Below, one piece after another: positions 1 to 9,037 of a DNA stretch of 51,770 nucleotides (positions are counted from its first letter, which is position 1; each line of letters opens with the position of its first letter). Source of the DNA: a virus; IMG/VR virus record IMGVR_UViG_3300043788_000207, positions 1 to 51,770 of that record, one strand, 5' to 3'. The position numbers and the translations under genes were made by a program. The notes under the pieces are model-generated. The model saw only the letters and a program-made list of their open reading frames with translations, had not been told where the DNA came from and did not search any database.

Positions 1-243
1 AGGGGAAAGCATCAGCAGGATCCACGGGATTTTCAGTCTCAGTTGCATGTGCCGCACGCTCCTGTCGTGGCGTTCACGGTTCCCGAGCACGTTCCAAACA
101 CTACGGGAGGGCCAACAGACTTCACGCACGCCACCTGGCCTGCCACCTGCGAGGAAGTCTCCGACTGAGGAATAACTTGAGCGCCGCCAAGGAGAAACGA
201 TCCGGCGTCAACCGCGTCCGATGTCTTCACGGCAACCGCGCCA
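1..243. repeat. Terminal direct repeat, left copy (contig overlap)
   Basis: Bases 1-243 match 51528-51770 throughout except position 116 (C) versus 51643 (T). This marks the contig as circular or terminally redundant. The left copy carries the 3' end of the 767-aa fibre gene and, at 1-48 on the minus strand, the start codon and first codons of the 488-aa fibre gene. It may be an assembler overlap rather than a physical terminal repeat. Confidence 0.95.
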
Positions 244-2342
244 GCCGAGTTGTTGGTCCCCGGAATCACCCAAATCCGTCCATTGAACGAGGAGCTGAAG
301 CTTGAGCATGTCCCTTCGGTTCCGGTAAAGAATGTCCCGGTGATGCCAAATGTGATGGTGCAACCGCCCACCTTGATAGTCGAATTGGCATCCGATATCT
401 CGATCCACGGAGCTAATTGAGGCATCCCTGTGCCGTCGCCATTGTTCACGAATTGTCCGCTGAAGATCGCGTGCCAGTGGGTCGCTGCCAGAGGCGTGGT
501 GCTGATCACCATTTGCGTGTTGTAGGGGAACACATATTGGCCTTTGATGTAATCGCCGCCATCGTAAGTCAGGCCGAGAGATGACCCTCCGTTCCATGTG
601 GTGTCGCGCGACTCCCACGGAAACCCGTTATACGCATTCGGGTTGACCATCCATGAGCTATTGAATCTGGTTGCCGACCCATTATCCGTGGCGGCGACAT
701 TGAAATTCACATGATCAAAGGCGTTTCCGGTCGCTCCGGAATCGATGACCGGCGTACCGATAAATCCTCCTGTGTAGTCGTTCTGATTCCCGTAGAAGTC
801 TGCCTGCTGTGATGAGCTCACGCGAATGAAGTGGTTGTCTTGACCATAGACATACAGCGATTCTCCACTGACGGCCGATTCAAGATCGGTGCCAATCACA
901 GTGTTGTTGGTAGGGAAGCCAAAACCCCCGCCAGCCTTGAAGCAAACGTTCCCTGTCGTCGCCGTGGATCTTGTTCCGTTCGACTCCGACGTGCCCGAAA
1001 CAACGACGTTGCTGAATGCGTTGGTAAACTGCAGGCCGCAGCCAGTGAGAAACTCTACGATGGGATCGTTGATCGCCGTGGCGGTCGCAGCATGGTTCTG
1101 GTCCTCTCCATCGAGGGCGACCCCGTTGGCAGGCTGTTGGGTCTGAGCTACGCCGGCGGCCAGAGCGTCTTCGCTTGTAACGTGGGGAGAATACAGCGAA
1201 TTGCCGACCGCAAACTTAAGCTCGATCCCGGTGTTGGTCACGTTCCATACAGACACTCGCGCGACGTCGCCGCGATGGCATCCGTCACACAGAATGCCGT
1301 AGGGAGAATGAGAGTTTCCCGAGATGAAAAGGTCGCTGACTCTAGATCCCTGGATAAGGGTGGTTTGAGGCATCGCCGAATCAATCTCGATGATTCCGCC
1401 TGGGCCGCCTGAAGGGTCAAGCAGCGCGGAGGTTCCGGTGTATTGCACAATCGTCTGCGTTCTGCCCGCGCCAGTGATCGACATATTGCTGGTCGAGATG
1501 AGCCACTGGAACGGGGTGGTGATTTTGCCTGGACCGAGCAAAACAGAGACAGGTTTAGGAGACCCTGACGCGTTGTTCGCAGCGAAAGGATTCGATCCGC
1601 ACGCGACAGGCGAAAGAGAGGCGAGGCCGCGGGCATCCACTGTTCCGCCGGCGGCGGGGAGCGCGGCGATTGAGGAGGCGATCGCGGTGCAGATATCCGT
1701 AACTCCGGGCTGTACAGGCTGCTGAACAAAGTTAACGACGGGCGTGGCCACATGCGCGCCATCGACCACGGTCGTCGGATTGGTCGGGCATCCGCCCCAG
1801 CACTGCGTGTGTGTGGTGGGGTTGATGGTGATCTGCGAATCGGACTGAAACTTGGTCGGAATCGTATCGCTTGAAAATTGAACCGAACGGGAAGGAGGAG
1901 AAGCGCCGCCTCCACCCTGTCCCCCGCCAGCGCAAGGATTGGATGGAATGGCGCTCAGAATCTCGCTCGAAATATCCTCTGTGCCTCCGCCTCCAGTCAC
2001 TGCTACCTGGACTGTGAATCCGGTGTTGATTTGCCCCGGCCCGCAATTGTAGGTAAACGAGAACGTCCACGTGCTCGGATTTGGAATAATCTGCGCAGTG
2101 TCGGCCAGAAGCACGCTGAAGTGACCGCTCCCGTCGAATGTTCCGCTAACGGTGGTCTGAAATGTGCTGATGCCGCCAAGGAGAGGAAGCTGAGGGCTCG
2201 ATGATAGATTCGTCCACGCCGCCCCGTATGTACCGTTCGAAAGAGCCGTTACGGTAGCGGTGGCCTGTACGTAACCGGACGGGATCTGCGCATAGCTCAC
2301 CGCGCTTACGAGGAACACGATGCTGGAGAGTATGCGTTTCAA
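39..2342 (-). CDS. Tail fibre / beta-helix receptor-binding protein with Sec signal peptide (767 aa)
   Basis: A probable virion fibre or exopolysaccharide-binding protein. Residues 1-19 form a Sec signal peptide (MKRI, hydrophobic core, SYAQ). A Ser/Thr/Gly-rich beta region follows. Around residues 230-420 it looks like a pectate-lyase-type parallel beta-helix, with VDARG, a SITGAGRTQT-like turn and DLFISGNSHSP. The C-terminal 60 residues are Cys/Thr-rich and end GACGTCN. The start is TTG at 2342, chosen because AGGAGG lies 6 nt upstream and because it yields the complete signal peptide. It is the last gene of a same-strand series of signal-peptide proteins. Its 3' end overlaps the 488-aa fibre gene by 10 bp across the contig join. 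The fibre role is inferred from fold and position; a depolymerase is possible. Confidence 0.75.
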   Translation of the reverse strand: MKRILSSIVFLVSAVSYAQIPSGYVQATATVTALSNGTYGAAWTNLSSSPQLPLLGGISTFQTTVSGTFDGSGHFSVLLADTAQIIPNPSTWTFSFTYNCGPGQINTGFTVQVAVTGGGGTEDISSEILSAIPSNPCAGGGQGGGGASPPSRSVQFSSDTIPTKFQSDSQITINPTTHTQCWGGCPTNPTTVVDGAHVATPVVNFVQQPVQPGVTDICTAIASSIAALPAAGGTVDARGLASLSPVACGSNPFAANNASGSPKPVSVLLGPGKITTPFQWLISTSNMSITGAGRTQTIVQYTGTSALLDPSGGPGGIIEIDSAMPQTTLIQGSRVSDLFISGNSHSPYGILCDGCHRGDVARVSVWNVTNTGIELKFAVGNSLYSPHVTSEDALAAGVAQTQQPANGVALDGEDQNHAATATAINDPIVEFLTGCGLQFTNAFSNVVVSGTSESNGTRSTATTGNVCFKAGGGFGFPTNNTVIGTDLESAVSGESLYVYGQDNHFIRVSSSQQADFYGNQNDYTGGFIGTPVIDSGATGNAFDHVNFNVAATDNGSATRFNSSWMVNPNAYNGFPWESRDTTWNGGSSLGLTYDGGDYIKGQYVFPYNTQMVISTTPLAATHWHAIFSGQFVNNGDGTGMPQLAPWIEISDANSTIKVGGCTITFGITGTFFTGTEGTCSSFSSSFNGRIWVIPGTNNSAGAVAVKTSDAVDAGSFLLGGAQVIPQSETSSQVAGQVACVKSVGPPVVFGTCSGTVNATTGACGTCN

Positions 2343-2480
2343 TCAGCCTCCTACTGCGGTATCGATTGCGCCGGGATGGTGATTGTCCCGGTGATGGGCG
2401 ATGTGCCGGTCTGGATCGTGATCGGGATTGTCTGTGCGGGGAATCGCGAGGCTGAGAACGGCTAAGATGATGCTTTTCAT
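2343..2480 (-). pseudogene. Short signal-peptide gene with apparent +1 frameshift
   Basis: An ATG at 2480 has AGGAG 5 nt upstream and lies 7 nt after the stop of the 1217-aa fibre gene. The first 14 codons encode a signal-peptide start (MKSIILAVLSLAIP). As sequenced, the frame then becomes His/Asp-rich and ends at TGA 2345-2343 (45 aa). If the run of four C (minus strand, near 2438) had three, the frame would continue as AQTIPITIQTG and finish SITIPAQ-like at TAG 2353-2351, giving a 42-aa protein with an AQ cleavage site like its neighbours. It is either a sequencing or assembly indel, a decayed gene, or a slippage-dependent gene. Confidence 0.5.
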
Positions 2481-2487
2481 GAAGCTC

Positions 2488-5400
2488 CTAATTGATAATG
2501 AGATACGAAACGCACAGCGGATTTGTTACGACGGCGACGTTATTAGCGATTGTGAACGAAGTCCCTGCTGTACGCGCTGAGATGGTCAATCCGCCAACCA
2601 GCGTAGCGACAGTCGAATTGCAGGTCACGCCGAGTTTTGTTCCTAGTGTGTCGTCGGTCGTAACCAAGATTTGGCTGTTGGCCGTCACAGCCGTGGTGTT
2701 CACGACAATGGAACTGGACACGGCGTTTGTCGGTAGAGCTACACTTCCTGCCGCCGCCGCCCCACATACGGCAGGAGACGCAGAACTTGAGCAGTTTGTG
2801 CCCGTATTATAAGCAGCCGCTGCGACTGTGCCCGTCGCCCCCGCTACCGTGTTGGTACAAGAGGCTGCGGACTCGAATGAGAAGACTCCGGCCGCGCCTC
2901 CATAGCACATGGAGGTAGTCTCGACGCCCGATGTGCCGAAGCCAATAAAGAGGTTGTTTGCGACTCTAAGACCTGATGTCGTGAGAACAGATCCAGTCGA
3001 ATTCCCTCCTGCGGTATATCCGGTGGGCGCGAAGGCTTGGCCGGTATTGGTTAGAGCGAACTGCTGAACCCCGTTTACATACCAAGTCGCAAGATTACCA
3101 GTGAAACCACTGGGGGCGTTAACTTCAAACATCGTTCCGTTAGCACTCCGTGTGGGCGCTGCCGCTCCAGCCGTATCGATTGCTACTACTGGGAAGTAAA
3201 GCGAACTCGTCGTCGGCGTACCATTGAAAAGAGTGCCCGCCGCTGATCCGGTCGGCGAGTTAGAGAACGTATTAAGTCCGCTCCATGAATTGGCGGCAGT
3301 TAGAGACCCAGCTCCCGTGAAGCTGCCCCCATGCACAACTGAACTGCTGCTGCCCAGATACACATCCGTAGTCGAGCTATTCCCAACTGTGGTAGTGTTG
3401 CTGCCGTTGCCGGTGGCGTTATAGCCGATAACGGTTTCATTCGTGTCGCCGTCAGCGAGAGCCATCGTGCCGTAGCCGAGATAGACGCTATTGGCAGATG
3501 TCTGATTAGCGGTAGCTCCCCCTGATATGAAGTTTCCGGCGTTAACACCATCTGCCGTGTTGCCTGATCCGGTAAGCATATTAAACATTGACTGAAGCCC
3601 TTGAGCTGTGTCGTTTGTTCCAGTAGTAAGGCTTTGCAAGGAATAGTACCCGTCTGCTGTGTCATTTGATCCGGTGCTAAGTGCTCCAAGCGCCGTGAAT
3701 CCCGTCGCAGTACTGTTGCTACAGGTTGTACAACTGAAGAGCGTGCGTCGCCCATAAGCCGTGTCGTCGTTTGCTGTGGTTGCAGCGTTCAGTGCTTGAC
3801 TTCCGCCCGCCGTGTTATTGCTACCAGTAGCCGAACTCGGGAGATTGCCGCCGATATTCGAGTTATTTGTTCCAAAGGCGCTTAATAGGAGGCCATTGAT
3901 TCCCGGCGCCCCGCTCACAGATAGGTTCGAATAATTAGCTCCGTTATAGATAGCTAGATAGGGAGTGTTCTCGCCCGTGTTTCCGGTTAAAAGGACGTTA
4001 GTTCCAGAAATGCTGGTGTAGCCCAACGCCGCTAAGGTAAAGGCGGTTGGGTCCGTATATTCATTGCCTATCGCCTCGAAGTAGTTGTGAATGTCGTGCT
4101 GACTTAGGTAAGTGCCGGTGGCCCCGATAGTCATTGTACCGGAACCGGTAGACGTGCCGGCGTAGTTGGACGCTAGAGAGAGAGTCGTTGTGTTTGTAAC
4201 GGCATTTGTACTTAACCAAGTTACGCATGGAGAGCCGGTTGTACATGTTGTTCCGTCAACAAGGCTTACTGCAACGCCGTTCCACCGGCCTGATGTGTCG
4301 AACGAAATCCCCGAATTAAGTGTCACGGTCGGACTTCCGTTGGTCAGAGTCACGCTGAACGAGGGGTGCCCTGAACATCCGTCGCATAAACGAGAGTGAT
4401 CCGCTGTCACCGCATAGGCATCGAGCGTGTTGATAATCGCCGTGCCGTAGCCTTCTCCGTTCAACTCAACGTTATCGAAGTAGATATCATCGACCCACTG
4501 CAAATTAACGCCGGGGCCGGGAGATGCCATATTCGGCGTTCCTGGGCGGGCAGACCCCGCTTCGATCTGTCCGTTTGCTCCGTTAAACCAGATGAGGCGC
4601 GGAATATCTAGGCAACTCGTGATGGGAACATAGGTTGTTACGTCCAATCCAGTCCCGTCAGAGTAGACGATCTGCGAAGACTCAAAGCCGATTTGGTTGA
4701 TTTCATCCTGAGAGCAAGTGTCCTGGTTTCCAACAAGCACGGCAGATTGGCCGGTAAGCCAATTACCGGAATTGCGCACCCGCAGCCGGTCGAAGTTTGA
4801 TTCGCGAGTCGGAAGGCCCGCATTGACACCGGTATAGCCGGAGAGGATCAAGCACGAACCAGGCATTCCGTCGCACTCATAGTCCGTCATCACGAATCGG
4901 TCCCAGCCGTTAATCTGGACGCCCTGAACTCCTGTGACGGAATTTCCAGCCACCCCTGCTGGGTCCTGAATCCAGAGCCCGTCTATGGAACTACCCACCA
5001 TCTGCCCAAACTCGTTGTGCAGAGCGGAGGAATTGTAAATCACCTGCACTGCGGGAGTGACTTTCTGTGCGGTCAAAGTTGTCGTCAACGAGCCTGCCAC
5101 TTGGTATTTCTGGTTGGGTCCATTCGCCGCGCCGGAAGTTGCGTTGCTTGCCATTGTCAGGCAATTTGTAGCCTGATTGATGGCTGAGATGTTGACGGCT
5201 GCGAACCCGGTCCCTGTCAGATTTTGCCCGACAGCGAGTCCGGAGAGGTTGGCCACTCCGCACAGTGTCGGAGAGCCGGAGACGGGAATTCCAGTGACCC
5301 AAAGCATCGGGAGTTGGACAACTGTAAGAGAAGTGCCAGAGCATGATTGCACGTAGTCGTCAGGAGGGAGGCCAACACCGCTAACAGCAATTTGCTGATT

Positions 5401-6141
5401 AGACGAAGGGGTAAGTCCCGCGCAACTCGAAACCGTGATTGGGTTGCTTCCACCTTGGATGGCAGCTACAAGGGTGAGCGTCGATCCAGAAAGCGTAATT
5501 GGCGATGATCCCCAAACGCCACTTGCGCCTCCCGATTGGTAGATCAGTTTAGAGTTTCGCTGCACCAACTTAACGGGCCGGTCGATGACAATCGGCGTTG
5601 TCAATGGATAGTTCGTGGTCGTCGCTGGATCGATCTCTATCTCACTCGGAATTGTGAGAGAACTTGCTTGAATGGCTGCGTTGATGCAGGTTCCTACATC
5701 CGTGCTTACTGTTGCGCAACCTTGAATCGGATGCAAAACATTATTGATGTCGGGAGAATCAATAGTTCCACCACTAACGCTGACAGGCACTCCATTAACC
5801 AATGGCGCAGACTGAAAATTAAGCGTACCAGGCCCCGAACTTCCTGTGGCGCTCCCGAGGCTCACATTGCCTGCGAGGGGGACATAGGGGCCACCGCTCG
5901 CCCCGCCGAAACACGCGTTCAGCGTGCACGGGTACCACAGATTTGTCGAAGTGTTGAAGTACCAAACCCCATAACCAGGCACGCTGGGCTGCGAGATGGT
6001 TCCGGTTGACGTTCCTGTGAGAGCGTCGAAGTTGCCTGTCCCGGAGTCCCACACGTAGGCGCCGAACGGGGGAACGCTCGCGACCGGATTCTGAGCGAAA
6101 AGCATGATCGGAAACAAGAGTAGTAGCAGGAGTTTTTTCAT
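2488..6141 (-). CDS. Giant tail fibre with signal peptide and YadA-head-like repeats (1217 aa)
   Basis: A large fibre or adhesin-like virion protein. The start is ATG 6141, which overlaps the upstream stop as ATGA with GAGG 7 nt away; a longer in-frame extension is rejected because it buries the signal peptide. Residues 1-17 (MKKLLLLLLFPIMLFAQ) are a Sec signal peptide. Residues 150-560 look like a parallel beta-helix, including CINAAIQAS and a run of short Thr/Ser/Gly turns. Residues about 767-907 hold repeats of the form GxNxTAxGxxAL, resembling trimeric autotransporter head repeats. The C-terminus has a coil-like LTAANSWSGLNTF linker and a Thr/Val-rich knob (LGVTCNS, ARTAGTSF). This composition suggests a homotrimer that binds the cell surface. 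Function is inferred. Confidence 0.75.
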   Translation of the reverse strand: MKKLLLLLLFPIMLFAQNPVASVPPFGAYVWDSGTGNFDALTGTSTGTISQPSVPGYGVWYFNTSTNLWYPCTLNACFGGASGGPYVPLAGNVSLGSATGSSGPGTLNFQSAPLVNGVPVSVSGGTIDSPDINNVLHPIQGCATVSTDVGTCINAAIQASSLTIPSEIEIDPATTTNYPLTTPIVIDRPVKLVQRNSKLIYQSGGASGVWGSSPITLSGSTLTLVAAIQGGSNPITVSSCAGLTPSSNQQIAVSGVGLPPDDYVQSCSGTSLTVVQLPMLWVTGIPVSGSPTLCGVANLSGLAVGQNLTGTGFAAVNISAINQATNCLTMASNATSGAANGPNQKYQVAGSLTTTLTAQKVTPAVQVIYNSSALHNEFGQMVGSSIDGLWIQDPAGVAGNSVTGVQGVQINGWDRFVMTDYECDGMPGSCLILSGYTGVNAGLPTRESNFDRLRVRNSGNWLTGQSAVLVGNQDTCSQDEINQIGFESSQIVYSDGTGLDVTTYVPITSCLDIPRLIWFNGANGQIEAGSARPGTPNMASPGPGVNLQWVDDIYFDNVELNGEGYGTAIINTLDAYAVTADHSRLCDGCSGHPSFSVTLTNGSPTVTLNSGISFDTSGRWNGVAVSLVDGTTCTTGSPCVTWLSTNAVTNTTTLSLASNYAGTSTGSGTMTIGATGTYLSQHDIHNYFEAIGNEYTDPTAFTLAALGYTSISGTNVLLTGNTGENTPYLAIYNGANYSNLSVSGAPGINGLLLSAFGTNNSNIGGNLPSSATGSNNTAGGSQALNAATTANDDTAYGRRTLFSCTTCSNSTATGFTALGALSTGSNDTADGYYSLQSLTTGTNDTAQGLQSMFNMLTGSGNTADGVNAGNFISGGATANQTSANSVYLGYGTMALADGDTNETVIGYNATGNGSNTTTVGNSSTTDVYLGSSSSVVHGGSFTGAGSLTAANSWSGLNTFSNSPTGSAAGTLFNGTPTTSSLYFPVVAIDTAGAAAPTRSANGTMFEVNAPSGFTGNLATWYVNGVQQFALTNTGQAFAPTGYTAGGNSTGSVLTTSGLRVANNLFIGFGTSGVETTSMCYGGAAGVFSFESAASCTNTVAGATGTVAAAAYNTGTNCSSSASPAVCGAAAAGSVALPTNAVSSSIVVNTTAVTANSQILVTTDDTLGTKLGVTCNSTVATLVGGLTISARTAGTSFTIANNVAVVTNPLCVSYLIIN

Positions 6142-7175
6142 TGCGCGCCTCTGGGCAGAAAGCGATCGAGCGCCATCTTCCCAATCATGGTCCCGCCCGC
6201 GGGAGCTGCGATGTACTTGAGCATCCATTGCGCCGTACGCGCGAGTCTGGACGCTTTGGCGTAATCCCTCAGCGCCGAGTAGTAGTCGCCCGCGCGACCT
6301 ACTTCCGCCGCTGCATCGCCGATATCTTGCTTCAACGCGTTTGCCAGTTGTCCAAGTTGAGCCTTGAGAGGCGGCGCAATCTTCTGTGCTTCATCGGCGG
6401 AGAGTCGCGTCAGAGCGGTGTAGTACCGGCGCGCTTCCTCATAGGAGAACGGCTTCATCGGAGTCCTCTCTGAACTACCAGGCGTGCGCACAGCTTTGGT
6501 CACTCTCTCCAGAAACGAGTTCAACGGCCCCGGAGTCCTGCCCGACGCACGCGCGATGTCCAAAGCCTTGAGCGCTTCGTCTCCTGAGCGCGATAGCTTC
6601 ACGGGGATCTGATTGGCGTCCTTGGCGACAGATTCAAACAACTGTGCGGCGCGATCCTTACTCGGAATCGCCTCCATGGCCCCTTCGGCCGCCGGCGCCG
6701 CCGAGAACATGCTCGGGAGCGTGCCCATCTGCATCACTCCGCCAGCCGCCTTAACCGCACCCTTGAGAGGGTGTTCGGGAGTCTCCGCAACGCCCTGCAT
6801 AAACTTCACAGCCCCCAAGGGAATGCTTCCCATCGTATCGGCCACGCTCTTCGACGTTCCGCTTTCCAGGCCTGAATATCCCTTGCTTCCAGTACCCTGG
6901 AGCATCCCTAGAATCTTCCCCGCGACCGTGCGTGATCCTCCGCCGCGAAGATCGCTTTCCATGTCGTTAAGCCACGACGTAGATGTTGGCGGCGATGCCG
7001 GTTTGATATCCCCCACGCTGGCTGACACGGCGTTATTCGCAGGCGGCGGGGCTGGCGCCTTGTATCCCAGTGCGGTGGCGAGCTTCATTTTCTGATCCGC
7101 GGACATGCGGGCCATCGCCATATCGCGCTCTTGGGGATTGAGCGCCTTCCACCGGATTGCTACGTCGTCTGCCAT
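6138..7175 (-). CDS. Putative internal virion / ejection protein (345 aa)
   Basis: No family was recognised with certainty. The N-terminus (residues 1-40) is a charged helical segment with ERDMAMARMSADQKMKLATALGYK. Residues 75-180 are Gly/Ala-rich with amphipathic helices. Residues 250-330 form long Ala/Lys/Arg-rich helices (SADEAQKIAPPLKAQLGQLANALKQ). It lies directly downstream of two other Ala/Gln-rich helical proteins and upstream of the fibres, where short-tailed phages encode proteins ejected with DNA. It overlaps the next fibre by 4 bp (ATGA). Role is inferred from composition and position. Confidence 0.5.
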   Translation of the reverse strand: MADDVAIRWKALNPQERDMAMARMSADQKMKLATALGYKAPAPPPANNAVSASVGDIKPASPPTSTSWLNDMESDLRGGGSRTVAGKILGMLQGTGSKGYSGLESGTSKSVADTMGSIPLGAVKFMQGVAETPEHPLKGAVKAAGGVMQMGTLPSMFSAAPAAEGAMEAIPSKDRAAQLFESVAKDANQIPVKLSRSGDEALKALDIARASGRTPGPLNSFLERVTKAVRTPGSSERTPMKPFSYEEARRYYTALTRLSADEAQKIAPPLKAQLGQLANALKQDIGDAAAEVGRAGDYYSALRDYAKASRLARTAQWMLKYIAAPAGGTMIGKMALDRFLPRGAQ

Positions 7176-7176
7176 A

Positions 7177-8469
7177 TCAGAAACTCTTCAAGAACTGATC
7201 CACTTTGGGATCGCCGGATGTTTTCGAAGGAATCTCGGATTGTCCCGGAAAATTCGGCTGTCCCCTTTTTCCTTGTTCGTACTGGCCGCGCAACGCTTCC
7301 ATCTTGCTCCCCATCAACCGGATATTGTTCTGGATGGCTCCGGAAAGTTGCGCAGGAGATTGCGAGGAGTTGATCGATGTGTTGATCGCATCGATTTCGG
7401 CGTCAGTCGCAGCTGCTCCTTTGAATGTCTTCGACAACTCGCCTGCGACCGCATTCCTGATAGTGGCGAAGTTGGTGGGAGCTGGATTACCCGTATTAGT
7501 CGCCCAAGAATTCGCAAGCCTGTTGAAGAGCTGGAGATCACCATTGTTCAACGCGTCTGCCGCTTGCTGAAGTTGTTTCAGGTGCTCCGTGGCGGTATTG
7601 AAATAGTTGATGGTTTGCGCGGGCTGCCCCGATGTGAATGCGCGAGTGAGAGCCTTGTCCGTCTGGAACGCGATCGACGCGGGGCTTCCGGCGCCTTGCC
7701 GAGCGGCGTCTCCGGCCCGCATGAAGGTGACCTTTTCCGGGTCGTTGGGGTCAATCACAGGCAGGTATCGATTCGCTCCGAATGCAACTGCGCGAGCAAT
7801 TCCTGGATCGATCTTCGTTTCTTTCGTCCAGGCGTTGTAAGCTCCGAGGTATGCTTGCTCCTCGGGAGTGAGTTGCTGCCCAAGCTGCTGCTTCTGCTTG
7901 ATCGCGATAGCCCTGTCATCGCGATTTACTTTGGGAGGATTCGCCGCGACGCGACCCGCCGTGGCCTGCTTGGCCTTCCACTCTTCGAAACTGCCCTTGT
8001 TCGGATCGGGGTCTGCGGCGTAATCCTGACGGGCTCTTTCATCTGCCGATCCCGCGGCGGGTTTGACAGTGAGACCGGCGAGCGCGTAAGTGAGCGAGTT
8101 CACATCCTGATCGTTGGCTTTATCGCCAAGGGTCTGCTTGGCTAGATTGCGAGCCCATCCGAGGCGAGACGATGCTTCATGTTCAGGGCTCTCGCCCGGA
8201 ACCGGCGTCTCTTCGAATCGTCCAGTCTGGGGATTGAGCGAGGTGACGGTGTAGCTGCCCTTGCTCGCGTTCCACTTTGGCTCGCCAATAGGAATGGGCT
8301 GGTTGCCGCGCGCGATCTTTTGCTGCTCGCCCTGGATCTGAACTTTCCTCAGGGCAGCGTCCTGCTGCGCTTCCTGATTCTGGATATCGCGCTGACGACG
8401 AATCTCCTGCGCCTCGGCCTGGGCAGGGGCGATCGGTCCAAGCACGGAAAGCGCATTCCAGAATCCCAT
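7177..8469 (-). CDS. Putative internal virion / ejection protein (430 aa)
   Basis: A helical, Ala/Gln-rich protein starting MGFWNALSVLGP. A predicted coiled coil covers about residues 18-55 (EAQEIRRQRDIQNQEAQQ). A conserved-looking helical domain covers residues 270-400, including TINYFNTATEHLKQLQQAA, FNRLANSWATNTG and IRLMGSKMEALRGQYEQ. The tail ends in DPKVDQFLKSF. It sits between two other candidate internal proteins with 1-bp gaps, so it is probably co-translated with them. It resembles large soil-podovirus structural proteins in style only; no catalytic motif is visible. Confidence 0.5.
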   Translation of the reverse strand: MGFWNALSVLGPIAPAQAEAQEIRRQRDIQNQEAQQDAALRKVQIQGEQQKIARGNQPIPIGEPKWNASKGSYTVTSLNPQTGRFEETPVPGESPEHEASSRLGWARNLAKQTLGDKANDQDVNSLTYALAGLTVKPAAGSADERARQDYAADPDPNKGSFEEWKAKQATAGRVAANPPKVNRDDRAIAIKQKQQLGQQLTPEEQAYLGAYNAWTKETKIDPGIARAVAFGANRYLPVIDPNDPEKVTFMRAGDAARQGAGSPASIAFQTDKALTRAFTSGQPAQTINYFNTATEHLKQLQQAADALNNGDLQLFNRLANSWATNTGNPAPTNFATIRNAVAGELSKTFKGAAATDAEIDAINTSINSSQSPAQLSGAIQNNIRLMGSKMEALRGQYEQGKRGQPNFPGQSEIPSKTSGDPKVDQFLKSF

Positions 8470-9036
8470 CTAACTCCCCGCCGGCTGGCTGGCGAACCAG
8501 TCGTTCAATCCCGAATAGTCCGTGGTCGGGTAGTTGAGAAGGCTCGGATCTTGCTGTTGCGCCATATTCAACACGCTTTGACCTTGGCTGTACTGATTGC
8601 CCGGACCGGCGCCGGCAAGAATTTGCGCGAGCTGGCTCTGGCCCGTCTGCTGCTGCGTCCCGGGCGGAATCGCCCCGCCGCCGAGTCCGAGAGCCTGCAA
8701 CGCATCCTGATAGCCCTGCTGCTGGTTTTGCTGAATGTATGGCGCGATCGCCTGAGACTCCACCTGCTGCGATACGGCTGGCGAATCGGACAGCCCGCGT
8801 TGCGCCAGATACGCCTGCGCCGAGTTCGACACATCGGCGGTCAATCCAGCGTTCAATGGCTGCGTGAACTGTTGCGCGTAGGCTTGCATCTTCGCCGGAT
8901 TCTGCGCGTAGGAGCGAAGAAGATTCTGGTACTGCTGATTCTGGTACTGATTGTAGAGATTGTACGCAGTCGATCCCAGGCCGGCGATGCTGGCAACCGG
9001 CTTGAGTATGGAGGTCAGGCTGGAAAGTGCGTCCAT
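8470..9036 (-). CDS. Gln-rich internal virion protein (188 aa)
   Basis: A small Gln/Ala/Tyr-rich protein starting MDALSSLTSILKPVASIAGLG, with a short hydrophobic helix at residues 10-25. A Gln/Tyr/Asn-rich segment (YNQYQNQQYQN) follows, then helices with AQQF and AQRGL and a Gly/Pro/Gln C-terminus. Similar Gln-rich proteins are typically packaged inside short-tailed virions and ejected early. The stop lies directly before the 430-aa gene. Role inferred from composition and neighbourhood. Confidence 0.5.
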   Translation of the reverse strand: MDALSSLTSILKPVASIAGLGSTAYNLYNQYQNQQYQNLLRSYAQNPAKMQAYAQQFTQPLNAGLTADVSNSAQAYLAQRGLSDSPAVSQQVESQAIAPYIQQNQQQGYQDALQALGLGGGAIPPGTQQQTGQSQLAQILAGAGPGNQYSQGQSVLNMAQQQDPSLLNYPTTDYSGLNDWFASQPAGS

Positions 9037-9037
9037 G

